Shown: positions 9,361 to 19,445, counted from the first letter of the stretch. The stretch is 64,000 bases of DNA from Noviherbaspirillum aridicola (GCF_019656455.1 NZ_BPMK01000017.1:1-64000), one strand, 5' to 3'. The notes: generated from the letters alone by a model not told the origin. Program-made: numbers and translations.

Positions 9361-9792
9361 ATGGAATTGAACACTATCCGCCCGGCAGAAGGCGCCAAGC
9401 ATGCGAAGCGTCGCGTGGGCCGCGGTATCGGCTCCGGCCTGGGCAAGACCGCGGGTCGCGGTCACAAGGGCCAGAAGTCCCGTTCCGGCGGCTTCCACAA
9501 GGTCGGTTTCGAAGGCGGCCAGATGCCGCTGCAGCGCCGTCTGCCCAAGCGTGGCTTCAAGTCGCTGGCAACGCCGTTCAAGGCTGAAGTCCGTCTGGGC
9601 GACCTGGCAAACCTGCCGGTCGAAGAGATCGACATGCTGGCCCTGAAGCAGGCTGGTCTGGTGCCCGAGCTGGCACGCAGCGTGCGCATCATCAAGGCTG
9701 GCGAAATCAGCAAGAAGGTGACGGTCAAGGGCCTGGTTGCGACCAAGGGCGCCAAGGCTGCCATCGAAGCCGCAGGTGGTTCGGTTGCTTAA
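9361..9792 (+). CDS. rplO: 50S ribosomal protein L15
   Basis: The 143-residue L15 begins [20 protein letters not shown]. It has the glycine-rich basic N-terminal arm ([20 protein letters not shown]) that penetrates 23S rRNA. Start ATG follows GGAG at 9351-9354. Confidence 0.98.
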   Translation: MELNTIRPAEGAKHAKRRVGRGIGSGLGKTAGRGHKGQKSRSGGFHKVGFEGGQMPLQRRLPKRGFKSLATPFKAEVRLGDLANLPVEEIDMLALKQAGLVPELARSVRIIKAGEISKKVTVKGLVATKGAKAAIEAAGGSVA

Positions 9793-9817
9793 GCAACCGG
9801 TTCGTTCGGAGCGTTAA

Positions 9818-11149
9818 TTGGCGACTTCACCGCAACTTGCCAAGAGTGCAGCAAGCGGTTTTCCGTGGGGCCGCCTGTGGTTCCTGCTTGCTGCGCTGGT
9901 GGTTTACCGCATCGGCGCGCATATCCCGGTTCCGGGTATCGACCCTGATCAGCTGGCTGAGCTGTTCCGCCAGAACCAGGGCGGCATCCTGGGCATGTTC
10001 AACATGTTCTCCGGCGGTGCCCTGTCTCGCTTCACGATCTTCGCACTGGGGATCATGCCGTACATCTCGGCATCGATCATCATGCAGCTGCTGACGGTGG
10101 TTTCGCCGCAGCTGGAAGCGATCAAGAAGGAAGGCGAGGCGGGACGGCGCAAGATCACCCAGTACACCCGCTACGGTACGCTGGTGCTGGCGCTGTTCCA
10201 GGGCCTGGGTATCGCAGTGGCTCTGGAATCGCAGCCGGGGCTGGTGATCGATCCGGGTCTCGCATTCCGTTTCACGACGGTGGTGACGCTGGTGACCGGC
10301 ACGATGTTCCTGATGTGGCTGGGTGAGCAGATCACCGAGCGCGGTCTGGGCAACGGCATCTCGATCATCATCTTCGCGGGTATCGCGGCAGGTCTGCCGA
10401 GCGCCCTCGGCGGTCTGTTCGAGCTGGTTCGTACCGGGTCGATGAGCGCGCTGTCGGCGATCCTGATCTGCGTGATCGTGGCTGCCGTGACTTACCTGGT
10501 GGTGTTCATCGAACGCGGCCAGCGCAAGATCCTCGTGAATTATGCAAAGCGCCAGGTCGGCAACAAGATCTACGGCGGGCAAAGCAGTCACCTGCCGCTG
10601 AAGCTGAACATGGCAGGCGTGATTCCGCCGATCTTCGCATCGTCGATCATCCTGTTTCCGGCGACGATCACGAGCTGGTTCACTTCGGGCGACGCAACCA
10701 ATGGTTTCGTACGCTTCCTGAAGGACCTGGCTGCGTCGCTGGCGCCGGGCGAGCCGATCCATGCCCTGTTGTATGCGGTTGCCATCGTGTTCTTCTGCTT
10801 CTTCTACACCGCACTGGTGTTCAACAGCAAGGAGACCGCGGACAACCTGAAGAAGAGCGGCGCGTTCGTTCCGGGTATCCGCCCGGGTGAGCAGACGGCG
10901 CGGTACATCGACAAGATTCTGATGCGTCTGACCTTGGTCGGCGCGCTGTATATCACGCTGGTGTGCCTGTTGCCCGAGTTCCTGATCGCGCGCTGGCAGG
11001 TGCCGTTCTACTTCGGTGGCACGTCGCTGCTGATCATCGTTGTCGTGACGATGGACTTCATGGCGCAGGTTCAGAACTATGTGATGTCGCAGCAGTACGA
11101 GTCACTGCTTCGCAAGGCGAATTTCAAGGGCGGCATCCCGATGCGCTGA
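9818..11149 (+). CDS. secY: Protein translocase subunit SecY
   Basis: SecY is the channel of the SecYEG translocon in the inner membrane. The 443-residue product has about ten membrane segments and the family motif [17 protein letters not shown]-like sequence ([18 protein letters not shown], residues 69-86). The start is TTG at 9818 after CGGAG at 9806-9810; no ATG fits. The N terminus reads [20 protein letters not shown], typical of Oxalobacteraceae and Burkholderiaceae. It lies 25 bp after rplO. Confidence 0.97.
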   Translation: MATSPQLAKSAASGFPWGRLWFLLAALVVYRIGAHIPVPGIDPDQLAELFRQNQGGILGMFNMFSGGALSRFTIFALGIMPYISASIIMQLLTVVSPQLEAIKKEGEAGRRKITQYTRYGTLVLALFQGLGIAVALESQPGLVIDPGLAFRFTTVVTLVTGTMFLMWLGEQITERGLGNGISIIIFAGIAAGLPSALGGLFELVRTGSMSALSAILICVIVAAVTYLVVFIERGQRKILVNYAKRQVGNKIYGGQSSHLPLKLNMAGVIPPIFASSIILFPATITSWFTSGDATNGFVRFLKDLAASLAPGEPIHALLYAVAIVFFCFFYTALVFNSKETADNLKKSGAFVPGIRPGEQTARYIDKILMRLTLVGALYITLVCLLPEFLIARWQVPFYFGGTSLLIIVVVTMDFMAQVQNYVMSQQYESLLRKANFKGGIPMR

Positions 11150-11182
11150 AGCGATCGGCACCCAGGATAACGAGCGGAACGA

Positions 11183-11401
11183 ATGGCAAAAGACGACGTA
11201 ATTCAGATGCAGGGGGAGATCCTGGAAAATCTTCCCAATGCAACATTTCGAGTCAAGCTGGAAAACGGGCATGTGGTTCTCGGACACATCTCGGGGAAGA
11301 TGCGGATGAATTACATCCGTATCCTCCCCGGGGATAAAGTGACGGTGGAATTGACACCCTATGATTTGAGCCGGGCACGCATCGTGTTCCGAACCAAGTA
11401 A
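11183..11401 (+). CDS. infA: Translation initiation factor IF-1
   Basis: The 72-residue OB-fold protein begins [22 protein letters not shown]-1 occupies the A site of the 30S subunit during initiation. Its location between secY and rpmJ is common in betaproteobacteria; in E. coli infA lies elsewhere. The start follows GAGCGGA at 11171-11177. Confidence 0.98.
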   Translation: MAKDDVIQMQGEILENLPNATFRVKLENGHVVLGHISGKMRMNYIRILPGDKVTVELTPYDLSRARIVFRTK

Positions 11402-11433
11402 GAGTAACTAGAACTGGAAGAAAGAGGGCAAAC

Positions 11434-11547
11434 ATGAAAGTGCTCGCATCAGTCAAGCGGATCTGCCGCAACTGCAAGATCATCAAGCGCAAGGGTGTCG
11501 TTCGCGTCATTTGCACCGAACCGCGCCATAAGCAGCGCCAGGGTTAA
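11434..11547 (+). CDS. rpmJ: 50S ribosomal protein L36
   Basis: This 37-residue gene encodes [20 protein letters not shown] followed by a basic tail ending HKQRQG. It is the zinc-ribbon form, with ligands Cys11, Cys14, Cys27 and His32 all present. The start follows GAGGG at 11424-11428. Its size makes it easy to miss. Confidence 0.97.
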   Translation: MKVLASVKRICRNCKIIKRKGVVRVICTEPRHKQRQG

Positions 11548-11574
11548 TTAACGTTATTGATCGAGGAATAACGA

Positions 11575-11940
11575 ATGGCACGTATTGCAGGGGTCAACAT
11601 CCCCAACCACCAACACACTGTTATCGGCCTGACCGCCATCTATGGCATCGGCCTGTCGCGCTCCAAGCTGATCTGCGAGCAGACCGGTGTGCCGACCAAC
11701 AAGAAAGTCAAGGATCTCGACGACAGCGAGCTCGAGCGCCTGCGCGACGCGATCGGCAAGTTCGTGGTCGAGGGTGACCTGCGTCGTGAAGTGTCGATGA
11801 GCATCAAGCGCCTGATGGACCTTGGTTCCTATCGCGGCCTGCGTCATCGCAAGGGCCTGCCGGTCCGCGGTCAGCGTACCCGCACCAATGCTCGTACCCG
11901 CAAGGGCCCGCGCAAGGCAGCCCAGTCGCTGAAGAAATAA
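11575..11940 (+). CDS. rpsM: 30S ribosomal protein S13
   Basis: The 121-residue S13 begins [20 protein letters not shown] and ends in a basic tail after the conserved [20 protein letters not shown]. It contacts P-site tRNA and S19. The start follows GAGGAA at 11562-11567. It opens the alpha segment. Confidence 0.98.
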   Translation: MARIAGVNIPNHQHTVIGLTAIYGIGLSRSKLICEQTGVPTNKKVKDLDDSELERLRDAIGKFVVEGDLRREVSMSIKRLMDLGSYRGLRHRKGLPVRGQRTRTNARTRKGPRKAAQSLKK

Positions 11941-11981
11941 TCCCGCTCGTCTGAGCAGCAGTCGGATTCAAGGAAATCATC

Positions 11982-12386
11982 ATGGCAAAAGCCCCGAATA
12001 ACGCCGCAGCAGCACGCGCGCGCAAGAAAGTTAAGAAGAACGTCGCCGAAGGCGTCGCGCACATCCACGCGTCGTTCAACAACACCATCATCACCATCAC
12101 CGATCGCCAGGGCAACGCCCTGTCGTGGGCGACCTCCGGTGGCGCCGGCTTCAAGGGCTCGCGCAAGTCCACCCCGTTCGCGGCACAGGTTGCTGCCGAA
12201 GCGGCTGGCCGCGTTGCGCAGGAATGCGGTGTGAAGAACCTGGAAGTGCGCATCAAGGGCCCGGGCCCGGGTCGCGAGTCCGCTGTTCGCGCACTCAACA
12301 ACCTCGGCATCAAGATCACCGTGATCCAGGACGTCACCCCGGTTCCGCACAACGGCTGCCGTCCGCCGAAGCGTCGTCGTATCTGA
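11982..12386 (+). CDS. rpsK: 30S ribosomal protein S11
   Basis: The 134-residue S11 ends with the conserved [20 protein letters not shown]. It sits on the platform near the Shine-Dalgarno helix. The start follows AAGGAAA at 11970-11976. A likely terminator follows 45 bp after the stop. Confidence 0.98.
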   Translation: MAKAPNNAAAARARKKVKKNVAEGVAHIHASFNNTIITITDRQGNALSWATSGGAGFKGSRKSTPFAAQVAAEAAGRVAQECGVKNLEVRIKGPGPGRESAVRALNNLGIKITVIQDVTPVPHNGCRPPKRRRI

Positions 12387-12431
12387 TTCGCGACTTTCGC
12401 GTACAATCAGCTGTTTTTCGCAGTAAAGCAG

Positions 12432-12457
12432 CCCGCCAGCAGTTTGGCGGGTTTTGT
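12432..12457 (+). terminator. Intrinsic terminator between rpsK and rpsD
   Basis: CCCGCCA (12432-12438) pairs with TGGCGGG (12445-12451) over a 6-nt loop, followed by TTTTGTTCTT. It lies inside the alpha ribosomal cluster. A -10-like TACAAT (12402-12407) precedes it with no good -35. Confidence 0.7.
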
Positions 12458-12547
12458 TCTTAAGACCACCGTCTGACCGCAGGCAGATCAGACTAGCGCC
12501 CGCCGGCCTTTCCGCGGCCGGGGCGTCATTTGAATAAGGAAATTAAC

Positions 12548-13171
12548 GTGGCACGTTATATCGGACCGAAAGCAAAACTGTCCCGCCGTGAAGGCACCGA
12601 CCTGTTCCTGAAGAGCACCCGCCGCTCGCTGGATTCCAAGTGCAAACTGGATTCCAAGCCTGGTCAGCACGGCCGCACTTCGGGTGCCCGCACCTCCGAC
12701 TACGGCAACCAGCTGCGTGAAAAGCAGAAGGTCAAGCGCATCTACGGCATCCTCGAGCGCCAGTTCCGTCGCTATTTCGCCGAAGCCGACCGCATCAAGG
12801 GCAACACCGGTGAGAACCTGCTCAAGCTGCTGGAGTCCCGCCTGGACAACGTCGTCTACCGCATGGGCTTCGGCTCGACCCGCGCTGAAGCGCGCCAGCT
12901 GGTCAGCCACAAGGCCATCACGGTCAACGGCCAGGTCGTGAACATCCCGTCCTACCTCGTCAAGGCCGGTGACGTCGTCGCCGTTCGCGAGAAGGCCAAG
13001 AAGCAGGCACGTATCGCCGAATCCCTCTCGCTGGCCGAGCAGAGCGGCTTCCCGAGCTGGGTCGCCGTCGACGGCAAGAAGATGGAAGGCACCTTCAAGT
13101 CGCAGCCGGACCGCTCCGAAATCGCCAACGACGTCAACGAGTCGCTGATCGTCGAATTGTATTCGCGCTAA
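12548..13171 (+). CDS. rpsD: 30S ribosomal protein S4
   Basis: S4 nucleates 16S assembly and, in E. coli, represses the alpha operon. The start is GTG at 12548 after AAGGAAA at 12536-12542. It gives 207 residues ([20 protein letters not shown]), the usual length in the order; TTG at 12530 would add six atypical residues. The S4 RNA-binding domain is at about residues 98-160. Terminators flank the gene on both sides. Confidence 0.97.
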   Translation: MARYIGPKAKLSRREGTDLFLKSTRRSLDSKCKLDSKPGQHGRTSGARTSDYGNQLREKQKVKRIYGILERQFRRYFAEADRIKGNTGENLLKLLESRLDNVVYRMGFGSTRAEARQLVSHKAITVNGQVVNIPSYLVKAGDVVAVREKAKKQARIAESLSLAEQSGFPSWVAVDGKKMEGTFKSQPDRSEIANDVNESLIVELYSR

Positions 13172-13184
13172 TCCGCAGTTCCCG

Positions 13185-13216
13185 CCCGCCTCGTCTCCGA
13201 CGGGGCGGGTTTCTTT
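13185..13216 (+). terminator. Intrinsic terminator after rpsD
   Basis: CCCGCCTCGTC (13185-13195) pairs with GACGGGGCGGG (13199-13209, one G-U pair) across a 3-nt loop, followed by TTTCTTTG. It is a strong stem with a moderate T tail and lies 60 bp before rpoA. Confidence 0.75.
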
Positions 13217-13275
13217 GTAATGCCATCAGCCTTATCGGTGTAACGAGCCGAGGGTATTGAAAAGGACATTCATTC

Positions 13276-14253
13276 ATGCAAAACAGCCTGTTGAAACCCC
13301 GTATTATCGAAGTCGAGGCACTCGCTCCCGGCCATGCCAAGGTCGTGATGGAGCCGTTCGAGCGTGGCTACGGCCACACGCTCGGCAACGCGCTGCGCCG
13401 CGTATTGCTGTCGTCGATGGTTGGCTATGCGCCCACCGAAGTGACGATCGCCGGCGTCGTGCACGAGTATTCCTCGCTCGACGGTGTGCAGGAAGACGTC
13501 GTCGACATGCTGCTCAACCTCAAGGGCGTGGTGTTCAAGCTCCACAACCGCGATGAGGTGACGCTGTCGCTGAAGAAGGAAGGCGAAGGCGCCGTGCTGG
13601 CATCGGATATCGATCTGCCGCATGACGTCGAGCTGATCAACCCGGATCACGTGATCGCCCACCTCACCGCGGGCGGCAAGCTGGACATGCAGATCAAGGT
13701 GGAGAAGGGCCGCGGCTATGTGCCCGGCAACGTGCGCCGCCTGTCCGAAGATGCGAACAAGACCATCGGCCGCATCATCCTCGACGCTTCGTTCTCGCCG
13801 GTTCGCCGCGTGTCCTATGCGGTCGAGTCCGCCCGCGTGGAACAGCGTACCGACCTCGACAAGCTGGTCATGAACATCGAGACCAACGGCGTGATCTCAC
13901 CGGAAGAAGCGATCCGCCAGTCGGCGCGGGTGCTGGTCGACCAGCTCAACGTGTTCGCCGCGCTCGAAGGCACGGAAGCCGCCGCCGAAGCACCGCAGCG
14001 TGCGCCGGCAGTCGACCCGATCCTGCTGCGTCCGGTCGACGACCTCGAGCTGACGGTCCGTTCCGCGAACTGCCTCAAGGCCGAGAACATCTACTACATC
14101 GGCGACCTGATCCAGCGCAGCGAGAACGAACTGCTGAAGACGCCGAACCTGGGCCGCAAGTCGCTCAACGAGATCAAGGAAGTGCTTGCTTCCCGTGGCC
14201 TCACCCTGGGCATGAAGCTCGAAAACTGGCCGCCGGCCGGTCTGGAGAAGTAA
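13276..14253 (+). CDS. rpoA: DNA-directed RNA polymerase subunit alpha
   Basis: The 325-residue alpha subunit has the N-terminal dimerisation domain (about 1-235), a linker with [12 protein letters not shown], and the C-terminal DNA- and activator-binding domain (about 250-320) with [19 protein letters not shown] and [14 protein letters not shown]. It begins [20 protein letters not shown], and the start follows AAAAGGA at 13259-13265. The length is typical of Burkholderiales. Confidence 0.98.
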   Translation: MQNSLLKPRIIEVEALAPGHAKVVMEPFERGYGHTLGNALRRVLLSSMVGYAPTEVTIAGVVHEYSSLDGVQEDVVDMLLNLKGVVFKLHNRDEVTLSLKKEGEGAVLASDIDLPHDVELINPDHVIAHLTAGGKLDMQIKVEKGRGYVPGNVRRLSEDANKTIGRIILDASFSPVRRVSYAVESARVEQRTDLDKLVMNIETNGVISPEEAIRQSARVLVDQLNVFAALEGTEAAAEAPQRAPAVDPILLRPVDDLELTVRSANCLKAENIYYIGDLIQRSENELLKTPNLGRKSLNEIKEVLASRGLTLGMKLENWPPAGLEK

Positions 14254-14259
14254 TACCGC

Positions 14260-14291
14260 CGGGAGCCGTTATAATGCCGCTCCCGAATTTT
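14260..14291 (+). promoter_or_regulatory. TATAAT in a small inverted repeat between rpoA and rplQ
   Basis: TATAAT (14270-14275) lies in the 12-nt loop of a 7-bp stem (CGGGAGC at 14260-14266 with GCTCCCG at 14279-14285), followed by AATTTT. No convincing -35 is present at the right distance. It may be a weak promoter for rplQ, or a weak terminator. Confidence 0.4.
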
Positions 14292-14384
14292 CAGCTGTAC
14301 CAACCCAAGTATTTACCGGCCCGCGCCGGGCGACAGCCCGAGCGATAGAAGAGCTGGATTCAAAACTCAACGAAAGGAAATACC

Positions 14385-14780
14385 ATGCGCCACCGTCACG
14401 GCCTCCGCAAACTGAACCGCACCTCGTCGCACCGCCTCGCGATGCTGCGCAACATGACCGTTTCCCTGCTGCGCCACGAAGCGATCAAGACCACCCTGCC
14501 GAAGGCGAAGGAACTGCGCCGCGTGGTCGAGCCCATCCTCACCCTGGGCAAGACCGACAACCTGTCGAACAAGCGCCTGGCTTTCTCGCGTCTGCGCGAT
14601 CGCGAAATCGTCGTCAAGCTGTTCTCCGAACTGGGCCCGCGCTACGCCAACCGCAACGGCGGCTACCTGCGCATCCTGAAGATGGGCTTCCGCCAGGGCG
14701 ACAATGCGCCGATGGCCTTCGTCGAACTGGTTGACCGTCCGGAAATCAGCGACGCATCCGACGTTCCGACCGCCGAGTAA
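14385..14780 (+). CDS. rplQ: 50S ribosomal protein L17
   Basis: The 131-residue L17 begins [20 protein letters not shown], the family signature. It lies near the tunnel exit. The start follows AAAGGAA at 14373-14379. It is the last gene of the superoperon and is followed by a strong terminator. Confidence 0.98.
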   Translation: MRHRHGLRKLNRTSSHRLAMLRNMTVSLLRHEAIKTTLPKAKELRRVVEPILTLGKTDNLSNKRLAFSRLRDREIVVKLFSELGPRYANRNGGYLRILKMGFRQGDNAPMAFVELVDRPEISDASDVPTAE

Positions 14781-14799
14781 TACCGGCGCACCGTCAAGA

Positions 14800-14825
14800 A
14801 GCCAGGCCGAGCGCCTGGCTTTTTT
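14800..14825 (+). terminator. Intrinsic terminator after rplQ
   Basis: AGCCAGGC (14800-14807) pairs with GCCTGGCT (14813-14820) over loop CGAGC, followed by a T5-6 run. It closes the ribosomal protein superoperon. Confidence 0.9.
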
Positions 14826-14885
14826 GCTTTCTGAGCCCTTGTCCACAATATGGCAAGATGAGGCTTTCGCTCTTCGACTGTGGGC

Positions 14886-15818
14886 ATGAGCAATCCCGAC
14901 ATTCTCTCCGTCTCCGGCCTGCGCAAGTGGTTCGGCAGCGGTGCCGCACGCACCGTCGTCGTCGACGGGCTCTCGTTCGCGCTCCGGCGCGGCGAGTGCT
15001 ACGGCCTGCTCGGGCCGAACGGCGCCGGCAAGACAACCACGCTGAGGCTGTGCCTCGGCCTGACCGCGCCCGACGGCGGCAGCATCACGCTGGTCGGTCA
15101 TCCGGTTCCCCAGCAGGCCCGGGCCGCGCGGCTGCGCGTCGGCGTGGTGCCGCAGGCGGACAACCTGGATCCCGACTTCACCGTGGCCGAAAACCTGATG
15201 GTCTTCGGTCGCTACTTCGGACTGCGGGACGACTGGATCGCCCGGCGCATTCCCGGCCTGCTCGAGTTCGCCAGCCTCACCGCCAAGAAGGATGCCACCA
15301 TCGCCGAGCTTTCCGGCGGCATGAAGCGCCGGCTCACGCTCGCGCGGGCACTGATCAATGACCCCGACCTGATTTTCATGGACGAGCCGACCACCGGGCT
15401 CGATCCGCAGGCCCGGCACCTGATCTGGGACCGGCTCAAGACCCTGCTGGCACAGGGCAAGACCATCTTGCTGACGACGCATTTCATGGACGAGGCGGAG
15501 CGGCTGTGCGATCGCCTGGCCGTCATCGATCACGGGCGCATGATCGCGGAGGGCGCGCCGCGCGATCTCATCCGGCAACATATCGAGGCCGAGGTGGTCG
15601 AAGTCTACGGCGAGAAAGCCCGTGCCTGGGCCGAGCGCGACGGCCGCGGCCGCTCCGCCCGGCTGGAGACCAGCGGCGAGACGGTCTTTTGCTATACCGA
15701 AGATGCGGGGGACCTGCTCGCCAGCCTGCAGCATGAAACCGGCGTGCGCTATCTGCATCGGCCTGCCAATCTCGAGGATCTTTTCCTGAAGCTTACCGGG
15801 CGCGAAATGCGCGACTGA
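14886..15818 (+). CDS. ABC transporter ATP-binding protein, NodI type
   Basis: This is the ATPase of an ABC-2 exporter. It shows Walker [11 protein letters not shown] (about residues 41-50), signature LSGGMKRR (about 143-150) and Walker [14 protein letters not shown] (about 160-172). The C-terminal third varies, as in the NodI/CcmA-like family. ATG at 14886 was preferred; GTG at 14880 would add two residues, and neither has a strong ribosome binding site. The permease starts 10 bp later, so the two form one unit. The substrate is not shown by sequence; NodIJ homologues outside rhizobia are uncharacterised exporters. Confidence 0.9.
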   Translation: MSNPDILSVSGLRKWFGSGAARTVVVDGLSFALRRGECYGLLGPNGAGKTTTLRLCLGLTAPDGGSITLVGHPVPQQARAARLRVGVVPQADNLDPDFTVAENLMVFGRYFGLRDDWIARRIPGLLEFASLTAKKDATIAELSGGMKRRLTLARALINDPDLIFMDEPTTGLDPQARHLIWDRLKTLLAQGKTILLTTHFMDEAERLCDRLAVIDHGRMIAEGAPRDLIRQHIEAEVVEVYGEKARAWAERDGRGRSARLETSGETVFCYTEDAGDLLASLQHETGVRYLHRPANLEDLFLKLTGREMRD

Positions 15819-15828
15819 GGACGATACG

Positions 15829-16614
15829 ATGCAAGCCGCCATCTATGCCGTGCCCAGCTTTTCGCTGCGCTTCCTGCCGATCTGGCGCCGCAACTTCCTG
15901 GTCTGGAAGAAGCTCGCCGTCGCCAGCATCCTCGGCAACATCGCCGAACCGCTGATCACCCTCGTCGCGTTCGGCTACGGTCTCGGCAGCCTGCTGCAGA
16001 CGGTGGACGGGATCCCCTACATCCAGTTTCTTGCATCGGGCTCGATTTGCATGTCGGTGATGATGGCGGCATCCTTCGAGACGCTGTACTCGGCTTTCTC
16101 CCGCATGCATGTCCAGAAGACCTGGGACGCGCTGCTGAACGCGCCGCTCGCACTCGACGACGTGGTGCTGGCCGAAATGCTGTGGGCCGCGACCAAGTCC
16201 ATGTTTTCCGGGTTTGCGATTCTGGCGGTGATCCTGATGCTGGGCATCGGCTGGCACCCGCACACGCTGCTCGTGCTGCCGCTGCTGTTTCTGATCGGGA
16301 CCACCTTCGCTTCGCTCGGGCTGATCATCAATGCGCTCGCCAAGGGTTACGATTTCTTCACCTACTACTTCACGCTGGTGGTCACGCCGATGATCTTCGT
16401 CTCCGGCGTGTATTATCCGACCGCCCAGCTGCCGGGCTGGCTGCAGCGCATCAGCGAGATGCTGCCCCTGACGGCGGCGGTCGACCTCATTCGCCCCCTG
16501 TTGCTCGGACAATGGCCCGAGGCGCCGCTGACCAGGATCGCAGTGCTGCTTGCCTACCTGGCCGCAGGATTTTATGTGGCCAGCGTCGTGACCCGGCGAC
16601 GACTGCTGAAATGA
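15829..16614 (+). CDS. ABC-2 type permease, NodJ type
   Basis: The 261-residue inner membrane protein has about six hydrophobic segments and an ABC-2 family central region (ASFETLYSAFSRMHVQKTWD at about residues 80-99). It partners the ATPase directly upstream. The ending is basic (VVTRRRLLK). The start follows GAGGACG at 15816-15822. The substrate is unknown. Confidence 0.9.
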   Translation: MQAAIYAVPSFSLRFLPIWRRNFLVWKKLAVASILGNIAEPLITLVAFGYGLGSLLQTVDGIPYIQFLASGSICMSVMMAASFETLYSAFSRMHVQKTWDALLNAPLALDDVVLAEMLWAATKSMFSGFAILAVILMLGIGWHPHTLLVLPLLFLIGTTFASLGLIINALAKGYDFFTYYFTLVVTPMIFVSGVYYPTAQLPGWLQRISEMLPLTAAVDLIRPLLLGQWPEAPLTRIAVLLAYLAAGFYVASVVTRRRLLK

Positions 16615-16627
16615 CGGGAGAACGCCC

Positions 16628-16960
16628 ATGGACCAGACGCTGCTGGTGATATCCAACCTGCCTGACGCGCAGAGCGCGGAAACGCTCGCCCGCGCCCTCG
16701 TCGAACAGGGACTCGCGGCCTGCGTAAACATCCTGCCTGCGGTACGATCCGTCTACCGTTGGCAGGGGGCAATTGAGGACGCGACCGAAGTGACCCTGTT
16801 CATCAAGACCGCCGCGCACAGATACCCGGAACTCGAAACGGCGGTGCGCCGGCTGCATCCCTATGAGGTGCCGGAATTGATCGCCCTGCCGATTACGGCG
16901 GGACTGCCGGCTTACCTGCAGTGGGTGATCGGGGAAACCAGGAAGGATGTGGATGTTTAA
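16628..16960 (+). CDS. cutA: Divalent cation tolerance protein CutA
   Basis: The 110-residue CutA1 family protein contains the conserved Cys in LAACVNILPAVRSVYRWQG and the HPYEVPELIALPI motif (about residues 78-90). CutA forms tight trimers. In E. coli it is linked to copper tolerance and sits next to dsbD, as here. It overlaps the dsbD start by 8 bp, which suggests coupled translation. Confidence 0.95.
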   Translation: MDQTLLVISNLPDAQSAETLARALVEQGLAACVNILPAVRSVYRWQGAIEDATEVTLFIKTAAHRYPELETAVRRLHPYEVPELIALPITAGLPAYLQWVIGETRKDVDV

Positions 16961-18701
16961 GCAGTTCATGCAGTCCGTGCGCGCCGTGCGCCTGCTCGCA
17001 TTGTGCTGGGCGGTGCTGGCCTTTGCCGTCCTGCCCGCGCAGGCGGATGAATTCCTGCCGCCGGAAAAGGCGTTTCGTTTTTCCGCGCGCATGGTCGATC
17101 CCGGCCATGCGGAGCTGACCTGGCGCATCGCCGACGGCTACTACATGTACCGTGATCGCTTTGCGTTCAAGGCGGAGGGCGCGCGCCTCGGCCAGCCTTC
17201 CATCCCGGCCGGCAAGGTCAAGTATGACGAGACCTTCCAGAAGGACGTGGAGACTCACCGGGGAACGGTGGCCGTCATCGTGCCGGTGGAGGCGCAGGGG
17301 CCGTTCACGCTCATCGCCACCAGCCAGGGCTGCGCCGACCAGGGCCTGTGCTATCCGCCCATGGACCAGCGCGTGAGCCTGACGCCCACCGCGGGCGGCG
17401 CCATGCAGACGGCGGCCGGCGCACTCGCCCCCGATGCGGAAATGGGGCGCATCGAAGCGTCGCTCCAGAGCGGGCGGCTGCTGACCATCCTGCCGCTGTT
17501 CCTGCTGCTCGGTATCGGCCTGTCGTTCACCCCCTGCGTGCTGCCGATGGTGCCCATCCTGTCGTCCATCATCGTGGGCGAGGGCGCGCAATCCAGCCGC
17601 AGCCGGGGCCTGCTGCTGTCGGCCAGCTACTCGCTTGGCATGGCGCTGGTCTATACCGTGCTCGGCATCGCCGCCGGCCTCGTGGGCGAAGGTCTGGCCG
17701 CCGCCCTGCAAAGCCCGTCGGTGCTCGGTGCCTTCGCCCTGCTCATGGCGCTGCTGTCGCTGTCGATGTTCGGCGTCTACCAGCTGCAGGTTCCGGCGGC
17801 GCTACAGTCGCGCCTCACCCAGGTCTCCGGCCGCTTCTCCGGCGGCAAGCTCGCCGGCGTGTTCGTCATGGGCGCGCTGTCGGCGCTGATCGTCGGTCCC
17901 TGCGTGGCGGCGCCGCTCGCCGGCGCGCTGCTCTACATCAGCCAGACCCGCGACGTGGTCATCGGAGGCAGCGCATTGTTCGCGATGGCCGCCGGCATGA
18001 GCGTGCCGCTGCTGCTGGTCGGCGTATCCGCCGGGGCGCTGCTGCCGCGCGCCGGCGCATGGATGGCGTCGGTCAAGGTGTTCTTCGGCGTCCTGATGCT
18101 CGCGCTGGCCTTGTGGATCGTCACGCCGGTACTGCCGGGCTGGATCATCATGCTCGGCTGGGGCATGCTCGCCGCCGGCTACGGCGTGCGCCTGCTGTTT
18201 TCGCCGCGTTTCGGGTGGCGGGCGCGGGCCGCCGGTCTGCTGTTCGCCGCCGCCGGCGCCGTGCAGCTGGCGGGCGCGGCCACCGGCGGCCTCGACCCGC
18301 TGGCGCCGCTCGCCCACCTGCGCGAGGGCGGCGCTCACACCACCGCTTTCAGGCGCGTGGCCTCGATCGCGGAACTCGACGCCGCGATCGCCGGAGCCGC
18401 CGGCAAGACAGTGATGCTCGACTTCTATGCTGACTGGTGCGTCTCCTGCAAGGAGATGGAAAAGCTCACCTTCACCGATGCGCGCGTGAAGGCTCACTTC
18501 GACGAGATGGTGCTGCTGCAGGCCGACGTGACCGCCAACAACGAGGATGACAAGGCACTGCTCCGGCGCTTCAACCTGTTCGGCCCGCCGGGGATCATCT
18601 TCTACGACAAGCAGGGACGGGAGATTCCCGGCGGGCGGGTGATCGGCTACCAGGACGCCGACAAGTTCAGCCAGGTGCTGGAGCTGGTGCGGCAGTTCTA
18701 A
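16953..18701 (+). CDS. dsbD: Thiol:disulfide interchange protein DsbD
   Basis: DsbD carries electrons from cytoplasmic thioredoxin across the inner membrane to periplasmic DsbC and cytochrome c maturation proteins. All three modules are present. There is a signal peptide (about 1-32) and a periplasmic alpha domain with Cys127 and Cys133. The membrane core has cysteines in FTPCVLPMVP and VGPCVAAP. The C-terminal thioredoxin-like domain has WCVSC near residue 496. ATG at 16953 sits 6 bp after GGAAGG and is preferred; ATG at 16947 would add two residues. It fits with the System II cytochrome c genes 6 kb downstream. Confidence 0.95.
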   Translation: MFKQFMQSVRAVRLLALCWAVLAFAVLPAQADEFLPPEKAFRFSARMVDPGHAELTWRIADGYYMYRDRFAFKAEGARLGQPSIPAGKVKYDETFQKDVETHRGTVAVIVPVEAQGPFTLIATSQGCADQGLCYPPMDQRVSLTPTAGGAMQTAAGALAPDAEMGRIEASLQSGRLLTILPLFLLLGIGLSFTPCVLPMVPILSSIIVGEGAQSSRSRGLLLSASYSLGMALVYTVLGIAAGLVGEGLAAALQSPSVLGAFALLMALLSLSMFGVYQLQVPAALQSRLTQVSGRFSGGKLAGVFVMGALSALIVGPCVAAPLAGALLYISQTRDVVIGGSALFAMAAGMSVPLLLVGVSAGALLPRAGAWMASVKVFFGVLMLALALWIVTPVLPGWIIMLGWGMLAAGYGVRLLFSPRFGWRARAAGLLFAAAGAVQLAGAATGGLDPLAPLAHLREGGAHTTAFRRVASIAELDAAIAGAAGKTVMLDFYADWCVSCKEMEKLTFTDARVKAHFDEMVLLQADVTANNEDDKALLRRFNLFGPPGIIFYDKQGREIPGGRVIGYQDADKFSQVLELVRQF

Positions 18702-18737
18702 TGCCTCATCCGCATAAGAATCTGACGACTTTGTATT

Positions 18738-18765
18738 TTGCAAAGAGGGCGGGTGAATCTATAGT
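18738..18765 (+). promoter_or_regulatory. Promoter candidate for the peroxiredoxin gene
   Basis: The -35 TTGCAA (18738-18743), a 16-bp spacer and -10 TATAGT (18760-18765) lie in the 95-bp gap before the peroxiredoxin start. No OxyR site was recognised. Confidence 0.5.
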
Positions 18766-18796
18766 GTCTGCTCCTCAACTATGACGGGAGAAGAAC

Positions 18797-19435
18797 ATGA
18801 CCCTGCGACTCGGAGACACCGCGCCGGATTTCGAACAGGATTCCTCGATCGGCAAGCTGCGCTTCCACGAATGGGCGGGCGATTCCTGGGTAGTGCTGTT
18901 CTCCCACCCGGCGGACTTCACCCCGGTCTGCACCACCGAGCTCGGCCTCACCGCCCGCCTCAAGCCGGAATTCGACAAGCGCAACGTGAAGGCGCTCGCG
19001 CTGTCGGTCGATCCCGCCGACAAGCACACCTCGTGGATCAAGGACATCGAAGAGACCCAGAAGACGGTGGTCGGCTTCCCCATCGTCGCCGATGCCGACC
19101 GCAAGGTATCGCAGCTGTACGACATGATCCATCCCAACCAGTCCGAGACGATGACGGTGCGCTCGTTGTTCGTGATCGATCCGAAAAAGAAGGTGCGCCT
19201 GATCATCACCTACCCGATGAGCACCGGCCGCAATTTCGATGAAGTGCTGCGCGTGATCGACGCCCTGCAGCTCACGGATGGCTATACGGTGGCGACCCCG
19301 GGCAACTGGCGCGATGGCGACGATGTCATCATCCCGCTCAGCGTCCAGGATGAGGAAGTCATCCGGCAGAAGTACCCCAAGGGCTACACCGCTCCCCGGC
19401 CCTATCTGCGTCTGACACCGCAGCCCAACAAGTAA
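18797..19435 (+). CDS. 1-Cys peroxiredoxin (Prx6 type)
   Basis: This thiol peroxidase reduces peroxides in the cytoplasm. The active site is HPADFTPVCTTELG with the peroxidatic Cys at about residue 47. There is no second conserved Cys in the position used by 2-Cys enzymes. The 212-residue length and the C-terminal extension (QKYPKGYTAPRPYLRLTPQP) fit the Prx6 subfamily. It forms its own transcription unit with a promoter before and a terminator after. The start follows GGGAGAAG at 18785-18792. Confidence 0.95.
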   Translation: MTLRLGDTAPDFEQDSSIGKLRFHEWAGDSWVVLFSHPADFTPVCTTELGLTARLKPEFDKRNVKALALSVDPADKHTSWIKDIEETQKTVVGFPIVADADRKVSQLYDMIHPNQSETMTVRSLFVIDPKKKVRLIITYPMSTGRNFDEVLRVIDALQLTDGYTVATPGNWRDGDDVIIPLSVQDEEVIRQKYPKGYTAPRPYLRLTPQPNK

Positions 19436-19445
19436 GACACCGCCA

